A DNA stretch of 35,677 nt, from the IMG/VR virus record IMGVR_UViG_3300010885_005784, positions 1 through 35,677 of that record; one strand, given 5' to 3'. Under the pieces are notes generated by a model. The model saw only the letters and a program-made list of their open reading frames with translations, was not told where the DNA came from and searched no databases. Of this stretch, positions 1 to 5,578 are shown piece after piece (position 1 is the stretch's first letter; each line of letters begins with the position of its first letter). Source of the stretch: a virus. Made by a program: the position numbers and the translations under genes.

Positions 1-18
1 CTAGCCGTGCTTCAAACT

Positions 19-222
19 TTACACGAAAAACAAATCAGGACGCAAGTCTTTTCTTGTGACCAGACCTTGCGTTGCTTTTTCAATCTTAACCGCTAACGCG
101 GCAGACGCAGTTCTGCGCTCGTGGATCAACAGCGACATCCATGTCAGGCTAATGCCCAGATACTCTGCCATCTCACCTCTTGCACCCAACGGCTCCGTCG
201 AAAAATACTCAGATAACTTCAT
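19..222 (-). CDS. YdaS/Cro-like small HTH DNA-binding protein
   Basis: A 67-residue protein that probably acts as a phage transcriptional repressor or Cro-type switch protein. A helix-turn-helix fits residues about 13-36 (ARGEMAEYLGISLTW and following). The C-terminus, IEKATQGLVTRKDLRPDLF, matches the end typical of YdaS/Cro-family proteins (GxVTRxDLRPDxF). I chose ATG 222 because AAGGAAAA lies 6-7 bases upstream; an in-frame ATG at 252 has no such site. The gene is the only minus-strand gene left of the early operon and is divergent from it, which suits a regulator acting on the gap between them. YdaS was named as an antitoxin of a toxin-antitoxin pair, but no YdaT partner is visible here, so a repressor role is the better inference. 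Confidence 0.8.
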   Translation of the reverse strand: MKLSEYFSTEPLGARGEMAEYLGISLTWMSLLIHERRTASAALAVKIEKATQGLVTRKDLRPDLFFV

Positions 223-361
223 GATTGCTTTTCCTTGGCGACGAGTATACATTAACTTTTAATTAAAAGAAACCCCACGTTTCACTCGGGAATGTATTTC
301 TTTTCTTTTTAATATCGTGTTAAGATTCGTGCACGCCGATACGGCGGTTAAGGAGAATCAA
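223..361. promoter_or_regulatory. Divergent intergenic control region with AT-rich palindrome
   Basis: The 139-base gap lies between the leftward HTH gene and the rightward early operon. A perfect 14-base palindrome, CTTTTAATTAAAAG, occupies 256-269 and is a candidate operator. A leftward -10-like TATACT reads from 249 to 244, without a convincing -35. A rightward AT-rich stretch at about 305-316 (TTTTTAATATCG) could hold a -10 for the early operon. A short inverted repeat GCCG-ATA-CGGC (335-345) sits just before the ribosome site AAGGAG (350-355) of the first early gene. Promoter positions are inference; the palindrome is seen directly. Confidence 0.4.
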
Positions 362-583
362 ATGGAAAAACACCTACCCTTCACGACCAAGTCTGGTCTT
401 CGCATTGGCTGTATGTACAGCCCACCCCCAGAGAACCACATGAGCCATGACGCTGAACTTATTCAGATGGCTTTGCTTGGCATCGAGCCTGAATTCTCAG
501 AGCGCCGTGTCTTTGGTTTTGTTGCGTACATCATCTTCCTTGGTGTGCTGTTCACGACTTTGTTTGCATTGGATCTGCGATGA
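362..583 (+). CDS. Small membrane protein, first gene of early operon
   Basis: Unrecognised 73-residue protein. The first half is polar with a Pro-rich segment (YSPPPENH, residues 19-26). Residues about 50-70 (VFGFVAYIIFLGVLFTTLFAL, in part) form one clear transmembrane helix near the C-terminus, so it is probably a single-pass inner-membrane protein with the N-terminus as its soluble domain. I use ATG 362 rather than an earlier in-frame start at 317 because AAGGAG at 350-355 lies six bases upstream. Its stop overlaps the next start as ATGA, so the two are likely translationally coupled. As an early phage membrane protein it could act in host takeover or superinfection exclusion, but nothing in the sequence proves that. 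Confidence 0.7.
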   Translation: MEKHLPFTTKSGLRIGCMYSPPPENHMSHDAELIQMALLGIEPEFSERRVFGFVAYIIFLGVLFTTLFALDLR

Positions 584-678
584 CCGACAAAGAATTCAAC
601 GAACTGCGCACAAACGTAATCCTGTTTGCCATTGGCGCGGTGATCCTAGCCCTTGATTTATTTATTTGGAGACCATGA
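580..678 (+). CDS. 32-residue single-pass membrane microprotein
   Basis: A short reading frame starting with the ATG that overlaps the preceding stop (ATGA). The product begins MTDKEFNELRTN and continues into a hydrophobic helix, VILFAIGAVILALDLFIW (residues 13-30), ending Arg-Pro. It looks like a small membrane protein, polar end first. Its stop overlaps an ATG of the following gene. Function unknown. The unbroken overlap chain on both sides and the well-formed membrane helix are the support for it being real; its size is the main doubt. Confidence 0.55.
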   Translation: MTDKEFNELRTNVILFAIGAVILALDLFIWRP

Positions 679-866
679 TGACCCACAAAACTATGGCTGA
701 ACTTGAAGCCGAAAACGTAGAGGGATTTATCAACCCCAAGCGTACGCCCCAAGAGTGGAAAGAGTTTGAAGAGCGTGCAAAGACTGTACGTGAGCATGAC
801 CGCCTGCACACAGCTTTTGAGACTGAACCTGAAGAGCCAGAAGAATCAGAAGAGGAAGAGGAATGA
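678..866 (+). CDS. Small acidic hypothetical protein
   Basis: Unrecognised 62-residue hydrophilic protein. It begins MTHKTMAELEAENVEGF and ends in a strongly acidic tail of Glu/Pro/Ser (residues about 48-62, PEEPEESEEEEE). Two ATGs lie in a row at 675 and 678; I choose 678 because GGAG at 668-671 then sits at the usual six-base distance, but 675 would overlap the previous stop. The Glu-rich end is encoded by GAAGAGGAAGAGGAA, which also serves as the ribosome site for the next gene at 863. No domain seen. Such acidic early phage proteins sometimes mimic DNA or bind host proteins, but that is speculation here. Confidence 0.65.
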   Translation: MTHKTMAELEAENVEGFINPKRTPQEWKEFEERAKTVREHDRLHTAFETEPEEPEESEEEEE

Positions 867-1072
867 ATTTACAGGACGTAATCTGGCTAGAGACCAGCAA
901 GGGGAAGATTGGCATCTTGATGGTGCTTGACTGGCACACAGAGAAGCTTCACTACTACATGGGCATTGCCAGTGGTATGAACGACAACGTGGACATCAAT
1001 CACATCTACAGCGGAGGCGTAAGCCTTCCCGACTACGTTGGTATGGCGTTCTTCTTTGGAGACTCAGAATGA
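863..1072 (+). CDS. Hypothetical protein
   Basis: Unrecognised 69-residue protein with an alternating polar/hydrophobic pattern (DVIWLETSKGKIGILMVLDW, residues 5-24), suggesting a small beta-rich fold. The rest includes LHYYMGIASGM and a Gly-rich YSGGVSLPDYVGMAFFFG end. There is no transmembrane helix long enough to be convincing and no signal peptide. The start overlaps the upstream stop (ATGA at 863-866) and follows a GAGGAAGAGGAA ribosome site. Its stop overlaps the next start. A real gene is likely from this context; its role is unknown. Confidence 0.65.
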   Translation: MNLQDVIWLETSKGKIGILMVLDWHTEKLHYYMGIASGMNDNVDINHIYSGGVSLPDYVGMAFFFGDSE

Positions 1073-1224
1073 ACGAGTACGAGCAGTGGAAAGCAGACCC
1101 TGTTGCACAGCAGGAGTACGCACAATATTTACTTGAGGAAGAACAAAAAACAGAACCAACATTAGAAGAATTTATCAACCAATTTACAAACCAATTTAAT
1201 CAAATATTTAAGGAAAAATCATGA
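1069..1224 (+). CDS. Short charged hypothetical protein
   Basis: A 51-residue frame that links the genes on either side through ATGA overlaps at both ends (1069-1072 and 1221-1224). The product starts MNEYEQWKADPVAQQEYAQY and is rich in Glu, Gln and Asn, with a C-terminal helix of repeated Asn-Gln-Phe (INQFTNQFNQIFKEK). It is probably a small helical protein. The AAGGAAAAA near the end of the gene (1210-1218) supplies the ribosome site for the SSB-like gene, so translational coupling is likely. Function unknown. Confidence 0.55.
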   Translation: MNEYEQWKADPVAQQEYAQYLLEEEQKTEPTLEEFINQFTNQFNQIFKEKS

Positions 1225-1877
1225 GCTTTATTGTAGAAAACACATCCTCTGGCGGCGACTTCACACCCGTGCCGCCCGGCCTCCATCTTGCACGTTGCTA
1301 CCGCATCGTTGACCTCGGAACCCAGCAGTCTGAGTACATGAACGAGATCAAGCACCAGCGCAAGATCATGCTGGGCTGGGAGCTCCACGGCAAGGACGAC
1401 GAAGGCAACGAGCTGGTAACCAACAACGGCAACCCTCTGGCTATCTTTAAGAACTACACCCTGAGCTGGAACGACAAGGCTAACCTTCGTATCGACCTGC
1501 AAGGCTGGAGAAACAAGCCCTTCTCAGAGGAAGAGATGAAGCGCTTTGACATCTCCTCCGTGCTGGGTGCTTGGTGCATGTTGAACGTGGTGCAAAGACC
1601 CGGCAAGAACGGCAAGATGTTCTCCAACGTAGGTAGCATCGCCCCTGTCCCCTCTGTTGTTAAGCAAGCAGGTCTTCCCCAAGCGGTTAACGCCAATCAG
1701 CTCTTTCGCTTAGCCGAGCCTGACCTAGAACTCTTTGAGACGTTCGGTAAAGGCCTCAAGGAGAAGATTCAGCTCTCCCCTGAGTGGCAGGCCTTCCAGA
1801 ACAAGAAAGGCGCTCCTACGCCCGTTAAAGCCCCTTCTAGCGGCTTTGACGACATGGAAGACGACTTGCCCTTCTGA
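1221..1877 (+). CDS. Single-stranded DNA-binding-like protein (acidic tail)
   Basis: A 218-residue protein that probably coats single-stranded DNA in phage replication or recombination. The first 130 residues are beta-rich, with a start (FTPVPPGLHLARCYRIVDLG) like that of DUF669/phage SSB-type proteins. The C-terminus is a flexible Pro/Ala/Lys segment followed by an acidic tip, DDMEDDLPF, ending in Phe. This tip is the hallmark of bacterial SSB and T7 gp2.5-like proteins and is used to recruit partner enzymes. Length is close to that of gp2.5. It lies two genes before a PD-(D/E)XK exonuclease, a pairing seen in phage recombination modules. The OB fold itself is inferred, not shown. Confidence 0.75.
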   Translation: MSFIVENTSSGGDFTPVPPGLHLARCYRIVDLGTQQSEYMNEIKHQRKIMLGWELHGKDDEGNELVTNNGNPLAIFKNYTLSWNDKANLRIDLQGWRNKPFSEEEMKRFDISSVLGAWCMLNVVQRPGKNGKMFSNVGSIAPVPSVVKQAGLPQAVNANQLFRLAEPDLELFETFGKGLKEKIQLSPEWQAFQNKKGAPTPVKAPSSGFDDMEDDLPF

Positions 1878-1879
1878 TC

Positions 1880-2191
1880 ATGGACACACAAACACTTGAT
1901 CTGCTGGCTGGTGTACAGCTTCGGGATGTCGGAGTCCAGAAGGTGTACGACCACAACAAGGCGTGGGTTGATAAAGCTCGCAGTACTGCCAAGGCGCTTG
2001 CCGTCTTAAATGGTTCGGTATCAATTGACGATGTTCTGGCAATGTGCAAACGCCCAGAAACCGTTCATCCAAACGCAACAGGTGCAATATTTCGTGAAAA
2101 TATTTGGGAAAAGATTGGCTACAAGCAGTCCGCAAACCCATCCGCTCACGCAAGAGTTGTCGGCATTTATAAACTAAAGGGGATCACATGA
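1880..2191 (+). CDS. Conserved-looking hypothetical protein in recombination module
   Basis: A 103-residue protein of unknown function starting two bases after the SSB-like gene. Residues about 45-103 form a compact block with VSIDDVLAMCKRPETVHPN and AHARVVGIYKLKG. I associate this block with small phage proteins encoded near replication genes but cannot name a family. It has a single Cys and no metal-binding pattern, membrane helix or signal. Its stop overlaps the exonuclease start (ATGA at 2188-2191), so the pair is probably coupled and may work together. The ribosome site is weak. Confidence 0.65.
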   Translation: MDTQTLDLLAGVQLRDVGVQKVYDHNKAWVDKARSTAKALAVLNGSVSIDDVLAMCKRPETVHPNATGAIFRENIWEKIGYKQSANPSAHARVVGIYKLKGIT

Positions 2192-2949
2192 GCATTACCG
2201 TAAGAGCCAGCGAGAGTAGCCACTGGTACACCAGAGAGGGTGCACCAAAGTACACTGTGGAAGCCAAGAACGGCAATCTACGAAACACCACGTTGGCAGA
2301 CGCACGCAAGATGAACCTTGTCCCGTCCGTCACGACCATCATCGGATGCGCCGCCAAGCCCGGTCTCGAGGCGTGGAAGCTCAACCAGATGATGCTCGCC
2401 TCCATGACCCTCCCAAGGGCGCCTGAAGAGGCAGAAGACCTCTACGTCCAGCGAGTCATCAAAGACTCTCGTGAACACGCCCGTGCCGCCGCTCAGAGGG
2501 GTACAGAAGTTCACACAGCGCTTGAGAGCTGGTACGAAGGCGTCATGGTCGCTGACATGATCGACTACCAGATGGCCGTAGGAGAAGAGGTCAAGAAAGT
2601 CTTCGGGGATCTTAACTGGGTGTCCGAGAAGTCATTTGCAAATGAACTAGGTTTTGGTGGAAAGTTAGACCTGTACACCGAAGACGGTGACGGCGTTGTG
2701 ATTGACTTCAAGACAAAGGAGTTCACAGATCCAGCCAAGGTGGATACGTATGACGAGCACCTGATGCAACTTGCCGCCTATCGGTTGGGACTTGATCTCC
2801 CGCAGGCGAGGTGCGCAAACATCTTTGTGTCGGTCACGGAGCCCGGTCTCGTGGTCACCAAGGAGTGGTCTCAAGAAGAACTCGAACGCGGGGAGGAGAT
2901 GTTCTACCACCTCCTCAAGTACTGGCAAGCTAAAAACAAACACACGTGA
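2188..2949 (+). CDS. PD-(D/E)XK superfamily exonuclease (Cas4/RecB-like)
   Basis: A 253-residue nuclease, probably a DNA exonuclease used in phage recombination or DNA processing. The core motifs appear in order: RGTEVH with His109; GGKLDLY with Asp161; VIDFKTK with Asp173 and Lys175 (the D-x(n)-D-x-K metal and catalytic residues); and HLMQLAAYRL with Gln194, the QxxxY motif of RecB/Cas4-like nucleases. The N-terminal part (VPSVTTIIG, residues 45-53, and KPGLEAWK) is also typical of this family. No four-Cys iron-sulfur cluster is seen, unlike true Cas4. It starts inside the previous stop. With the SSB-like protein upstream it makes a small recombination pair, but no annealing protein is obvious. 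Confidence 0.85.
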   Translation: MSITVRASESSHWYTREGAPKYTVEAKNGNLRNTTLADARKMNLVPSVTTIIGCAAKPGLEAWKLNQMMLASMTLPRAPEEAEDLYVQRVIKDSREHARAAAQRGTEVHTALESWYEGVMVADMIDYQMAVGEEVKKVFGDLNWVSEKSFANELGFGGKLDLYTEDGDGVVIDFKTKEFTDPAKVDTYDEHLMQLAAYRLGLDLPQARCANIFVSVTEPGLVVTKEWSQEELERGEEMFYHLLKYWQAKNKHT

Positions 2950-2955
2950 GGATAT

Positions 2956-3123
2956 ATGGACGAACTTTTACCTGTAATTTTGGTCTGCTGGCTCTTTGCC
3001 TCATGGATCACACACATTGTGGTCTGTATCAAGACCATGTCTTGGGGGTTCCTCATCGCAGGAGCTATTGTTTTTCCAGTTGCTAATCTTCATGGCACTG
3101 GTATTTGGTTTGGATGGTGGTAA
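2956..3123 (+). CDS. Small two-helix membrane protein
   Basis: A 55-residue hydrophobic protein. Helix one spans about residues 5-25 (LPVILVCWLFASWITHIVV), helix two about 30-50 (WGFLIAGAIVFPVANL), and the end is GIWFGWW. GAGG at 2948-2951 is a short-spaced ribosome site. The protein is very rich in Trp and has few charges. It could be a membrane-active early protein or even a holin-like one, but it is far from the lysis block and is transcribed with early genes, so I give no function. Confidence 0.6.
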   Translation: MDELLPVILVCWLFASWITHIVVCIKTMSWGFLIAGAIVFPVANLHGTGIWFGWW

Positions 3124-3125
3124 TT

Positions 3126-3359
3126 ATGTTTATTTCAAATTTAGAAAAAAATCAGATGCGTGAAAGCATCACGTTTTTGCTTGCAGAAACTTCAAAACTC
3201 AAGACTGAAATCTTGTACCTGACAGCCAAGATCAAAGTGCTTAACGGAGCGCCTGTCAAGAAAAAGACAACCGCAGAGCAAAGAGCCAAACAAGCCGAGT
3301 ACATGAGAAAGTACACGGCACGTAAACGCGCAGAAAAACTAGCACAGGCAACAAAATGA
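3126..3359 (+). CDS. Coiled-coil basic hypothetical protein
   Basis: A 77-residue protein. Residues about 10-42 form a probable coiled coil (MRESITFLLAETSKLKTEIL and following). After a Pro-containing break the C-terminal half is highly basic and helical (EQRAKQAEYMRKYTARKRAE), as in small nucleic-acid-binding proteins. I chose ATG 3126, just after the previous stop. ATG 3156 (MRESITF) is possible and an upstream in-frame start at 3105 would overlap the previous gene. Its stop overlaps the next start (ATGA at 3356-3359). Confidence 0.6.
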   Translation: MFISNLEKNQMRESITFLLAETSKLKTEILYLTAKIKVLNGAPVKKKTTAEQRAKQAEYMRKYTARKRAEKLAQATK

Positions 3360-3583
3360 ACCCGTACCTAAACGCAGACGAAATCAAAGAAGCCTTCCGC
3401 AAGATCTACCTCGAGGAGAGCTACAACTTCCTTGAGGAAGACCTACAGAAGCTGGCTGACGGCTTTATCATGGCCGCTCTTCCCATGATCATCCGAACAG
3501 AGCGCGACATGTGCATCAAGTTTGTCAACACTCTAAACACCAACGTGGCCCGTGCCCTTGGTGAGTACAGAGAGAACCTATGA
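3356..3583 (+). CDS. Hypothetical alpha-helical protein
   Basis: A 75-residue protein, MNPYLNADEIKEAFRKIY at the start and GEYRENL at the end. It is almost entirely helix-forming, with acidic and hydrophobic residues alternating (ESYNFLEEDLQKLADGFIMA). It has one Cys and no motif that I recognise. It sits between overlapping neighbours (ATGA at both ends), which supports it as a real, co-translated gene of the early operon. Function unknown. Confidence 0.65.
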   Translation: MNPYLNADEIKEAFRKIYLEESYNFLEEDLQKLADGFIMAALPMIIRTERDMCIKFVNTLNTNVARALGEYRENL

Positions 3584-3816
3584 CACCCAAGCAGTTCGTC
3601 AATGAGCTGTTTGGCGAGGACTGGAAGCCCTCCCAGCTTGCTTCCTTTCTCGAAACCATCAAGGGGTGGTCAGAAGACTCTCAGAGGTACTACGCTGTAC
3701 GAGACTTTGCTAAAAAGTTAGAATTCAGTGTAAACCCTAGAGATCGCGTGGAGTGCCGAGAGTTTGACGACCTCGTGGACGCCAAGCGCTTTGAACATGA
3801 TCTTGATGAAAATTGA
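3580..3816 (+). CDS. Hypothetical protein
   Basis: A 78-residue acidic, helical protein starting MTPKQFVNELFGEDWKPSQL and ending FEHDLDEN. No domain recognised. Its start overlaps the stop of the upstream gene, and its final codons overlap the last early gene by about ten bases in another frame. The pattern (FVNELFGEDWKPSQLASFL, then GWSEDSQRYYAVRDFAKKL) suggests two or three short helices. It could be an interaction or regulatory protein, without evidence. Confidence 0.65.
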   Translation: MTPKQFVNELFGEDWKPSQLASFLETIKGWSEDSQRYYAVRDFAKKLEFSVNPRDRVECREFDDLVDAKRFEHDLDEN

Positions 3817-4021
3817 TGAAAAAGGCAAGCTAGAAGCTGACTGGGACACCATCGATCGGTTAGCCAAGTGCTTTGACAAGGGTTGTAAGTCTGAAGAGGC
3901 TTACAAAGCGAAGCTGTTCTCGTTAGTTCTTGAGCATGGGTATGACGTTGCCATGGATGACGTAGAGCAAGATCGCAAGCAGGTCTTGTTTATGCTCTGC
4001 ACCCCTGCTGGGAACGCATAA
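3806..4021 (+). CDS. Hypothetical protein, last gene of early operon
   Basis: A 71-residue protein beginning MKIDEKGKLEADWDTIDRL and ending LCTPAGNA. It contains three Cys residues (in KCFDKGCK and near the end) and is otherwise helical and mildly acidic. Start choice is open: ATG 3797 and ATG 3806 are both in frame, and neither has a clear ribosome site. I use 3806, which gives a small overlap with the preceding gene and a typical start. Its stop lies at the convergent end with the late operon. Function unknown. Confidence 0.6.
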   Translation: MKIDEKGKLEADWDTIDRLAKCFDKGCKSEEAYKAKLFSLVLEHGYDVAMDDVEQDRKQVLFMLCTPAGNA

Positions 4022-4046
4022 AAAAAGCCCCCGTCTGAGGGGGGCT
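4020..4046 (-). terminator. Intrinsic terminator ending the leftward late operon
   Basis: A seven-pair stem, AGCCCCC (4026-4032) with GGGGGCT (4040-4046) around a 7-base loop, is followed on the minus strand by seven U residues (the A run at 4020-4026, of which the last pairs in the stem). It is therefore oriented to end transcripts from the transglycosylase gene. It lacks a U run on the plus strand, so it is at best a weak terminator for the early operon that converges on it. Confidence 0.85.
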
Positions 4047-4087
4047 AATCAAGTGGCAACTGCTTAAAAGACACTTGAGAGGAGAAC

Positions 4088-5578
4088 CTACGGCATGGGG
4101 TTACCCATTGGGTCTGTGTCTGACAAAGACTTCATGATGGTGTCTCTGTACTCAGAAGGATTGCGCTCAATCTCTTGCTTTCTACGGCGCAGATCACGAA
4201 GCATCGGAGCACCCATAGACAAAGGAATGGCCAAAGGAGCAAGAGGCGGATAGAAAGATCCTGCCGTGCCAGCCATACCAAACCCAGTCAAGCCAATGTC
4301 AGTGTAGTCAGGCTGAGAGACTCTCAGGGCCTGCTCAAGCTCAGAAAACTCGGAGCCAATCTGCGCACCAGCCAAGGGGCCAGAGATGTATGGCAGTCTG
4401 CCCAAGGTGCGACTGGCACTGCCTGCCATGTCTTTGAACTCGCCCATGGTGGGAGCCATATTACCTGCGGACTTCATCATGTTGACGAACAGCTCTTTTG
4501 TCGCATCTAGCCCAGACATCTTCACGGGAACAGGCGCTGGAGGGCGAACACCACCGATCTCACCCTGTGGGCCACGGGGGCCAAGATAGCGGGGCAGATC
4601 AGATCTAGGCGCCAGCACACCGCTAGGGGTGGAGGTCATGCCCGGTTGCTGGGAAAAGAACTCAGGAGCGCCCTGTGGAACTTGGCCAGACTGACGCAAC
4701 ATGTTGGCAATCTTCTCAGCCTGCTCTTTAGCCACCGCCTGCTGAGAGGTCTCAACATTAAACCCAGTCATGCGTGCACGACCCGTGGTTCCTTGGTCGC
4801 CAGTGGTTCCTTGCAGGATCCTTGTGGCTTGATTGTTGCCCATGCCTTGGGGTGACATAGGCGGAGCTGGTTGACCGCCTGTAGGGGGCATTTGAGGGCT
4901 TTGCTGGGCTAGATTTTGAGCTAACTTAGTTAGACCTTGTTTAACCTCAACAGCAGACTTAGCCGTAGCCGCACCCAAGCCAGCGCCAGCACCCATTAAA
5001 GCGGCCAATGGCTTTTGTTCAGCGGCGGTTTCCCGGGAGCTGGCCATCTCTTCATCGAGCTTGATCTGCCTGAGCTGAGCCTCTGTCGGGTCATTGACCT
5101 GAACTTGAGGCTTGGGAGCTTCAGAAGTGGCGCCGGGGGTGTAGCCCTCAAACGTACCAAAACCCTTGAGAGCTTTGAGATAGCTGATTACACGGTCATC
5201 GGGGCTCTTGCCAGCAGATAGAGCTTGAAAAGCTCCGGGGCCACCGTTGTAGTAAGCCGCAGTCAGGCGCGGATCGTTGTCAGTAGCATCTAAGCCTTGT
5301 TTTAGATACTTGATGCCAGCGGCAATGTTTGTCTCTACATTACCCAAATCTTTCTCGGAAAAACCCATCTCCTTGCCTGTAGCAGGCATAACTTGCATTA
5401 AGCCAATCTCACCATCGGCGCCGTTCTTTACATTTGGGCGAAGTTCGCTCTCTTTGTAAGCAATAGAGATTGCAAGCGCAGGAGGAACGCCAGCCTCTTT
5501 GGCGGCACGTCCCACCATGGCGGCGTACTCAAGTTGCTCCTTATCGAGCTTTTCCAAAAATGAAAGTTTTGCCATCAT
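4088..5578 (-). CDS. Virion-associated soluble lytic transglycosylase (GH23)
   Basis: A 496-residue protein that probably cleaves the peptidoglycan glycan backbone during DNA entry. The N-terminal 120 residues are an SLT domain: catalytic Glu43 in AYKESELRP, then GEIGLMQVMPAT (57-68), NIAAGIKYL, and AAYYNGGPGA. Residues 130-340 are a disordered-looking Ala/Pro/Gln/Gly region, and the last 130 residues hold a moderately hydrophobic block (GFGMAGTAGSFYPPLAPLAI) before a basic end. No signal peptide is seen, so delivery as an ejected or internal virion protein is more likely than a role as endolysin; a GH24 lysozyme fills that role at 22666-23142. The start ATG overlaps the upstream stop (TGATG). 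It is the last gene before the terminator. Confidence 0.88.
   Translation of the reverse strand: MMAKLSFLEKLDKEQLEYAAMVGRAAKEAGVPPALAISIAYKESELRPNVKNGADGEIGLMQVMPATGKEMGFSEKDLGNVETNIAAGIKYLKQGLDATDNDPRLTAAYYNGGPGAFQALSAGKSPDDRVISYLKALKGFGTFEGYTPGATSEAPKPQVQVNDPTEAQLRQIKLDEEMASSRETAAEQKPLAALMGAGAGLGAATAKSAVEVKQGLTKLAQNLAQQSPQMPPTGGQPAPPMSPQGMGNNQATRILQGTTGDQGTTGRARMTGFNVETSQQAVAKEQAEKIANMLRQSGQVPQGAPEFFSQQPGMTSTPSGVLAPRSDLPRYLGPRGPQGEIGGVRPPAPVPVKMSGLDATKELFVNMMKSAGNMAPTMGEFKDMAGSASRTLGRLPYISGPLAGAQIGSEFSELEQALRVSQPDYTDIGLTGFGMAGTAGSFYPPLAPLAIPLSMGAPMLRDLRRRKQEIERNPSEYRDTIMKSLSDTDPMGNPMP

Noticed and set aside
19-222. Toxin-antitoxin pair including the YdaS-like protein
   Set aside because: No partner toxin gene is adjacent in the window; upstream sequence to the left is missing, so it cannot be claimed.
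2188-2949. Naming the exonuclease Cas4
   Set aside because: The four cysteines of the iron-sulfur cluster are missing, so only the wider PD-(D/E)XK class is supported.
4088-5578. Collagen-like domain in the transglycosylase (GPRGPQGE segment)
   Set aside because: Only two or three Gly-x-y triplets in a row, too few for a collagen repeat.
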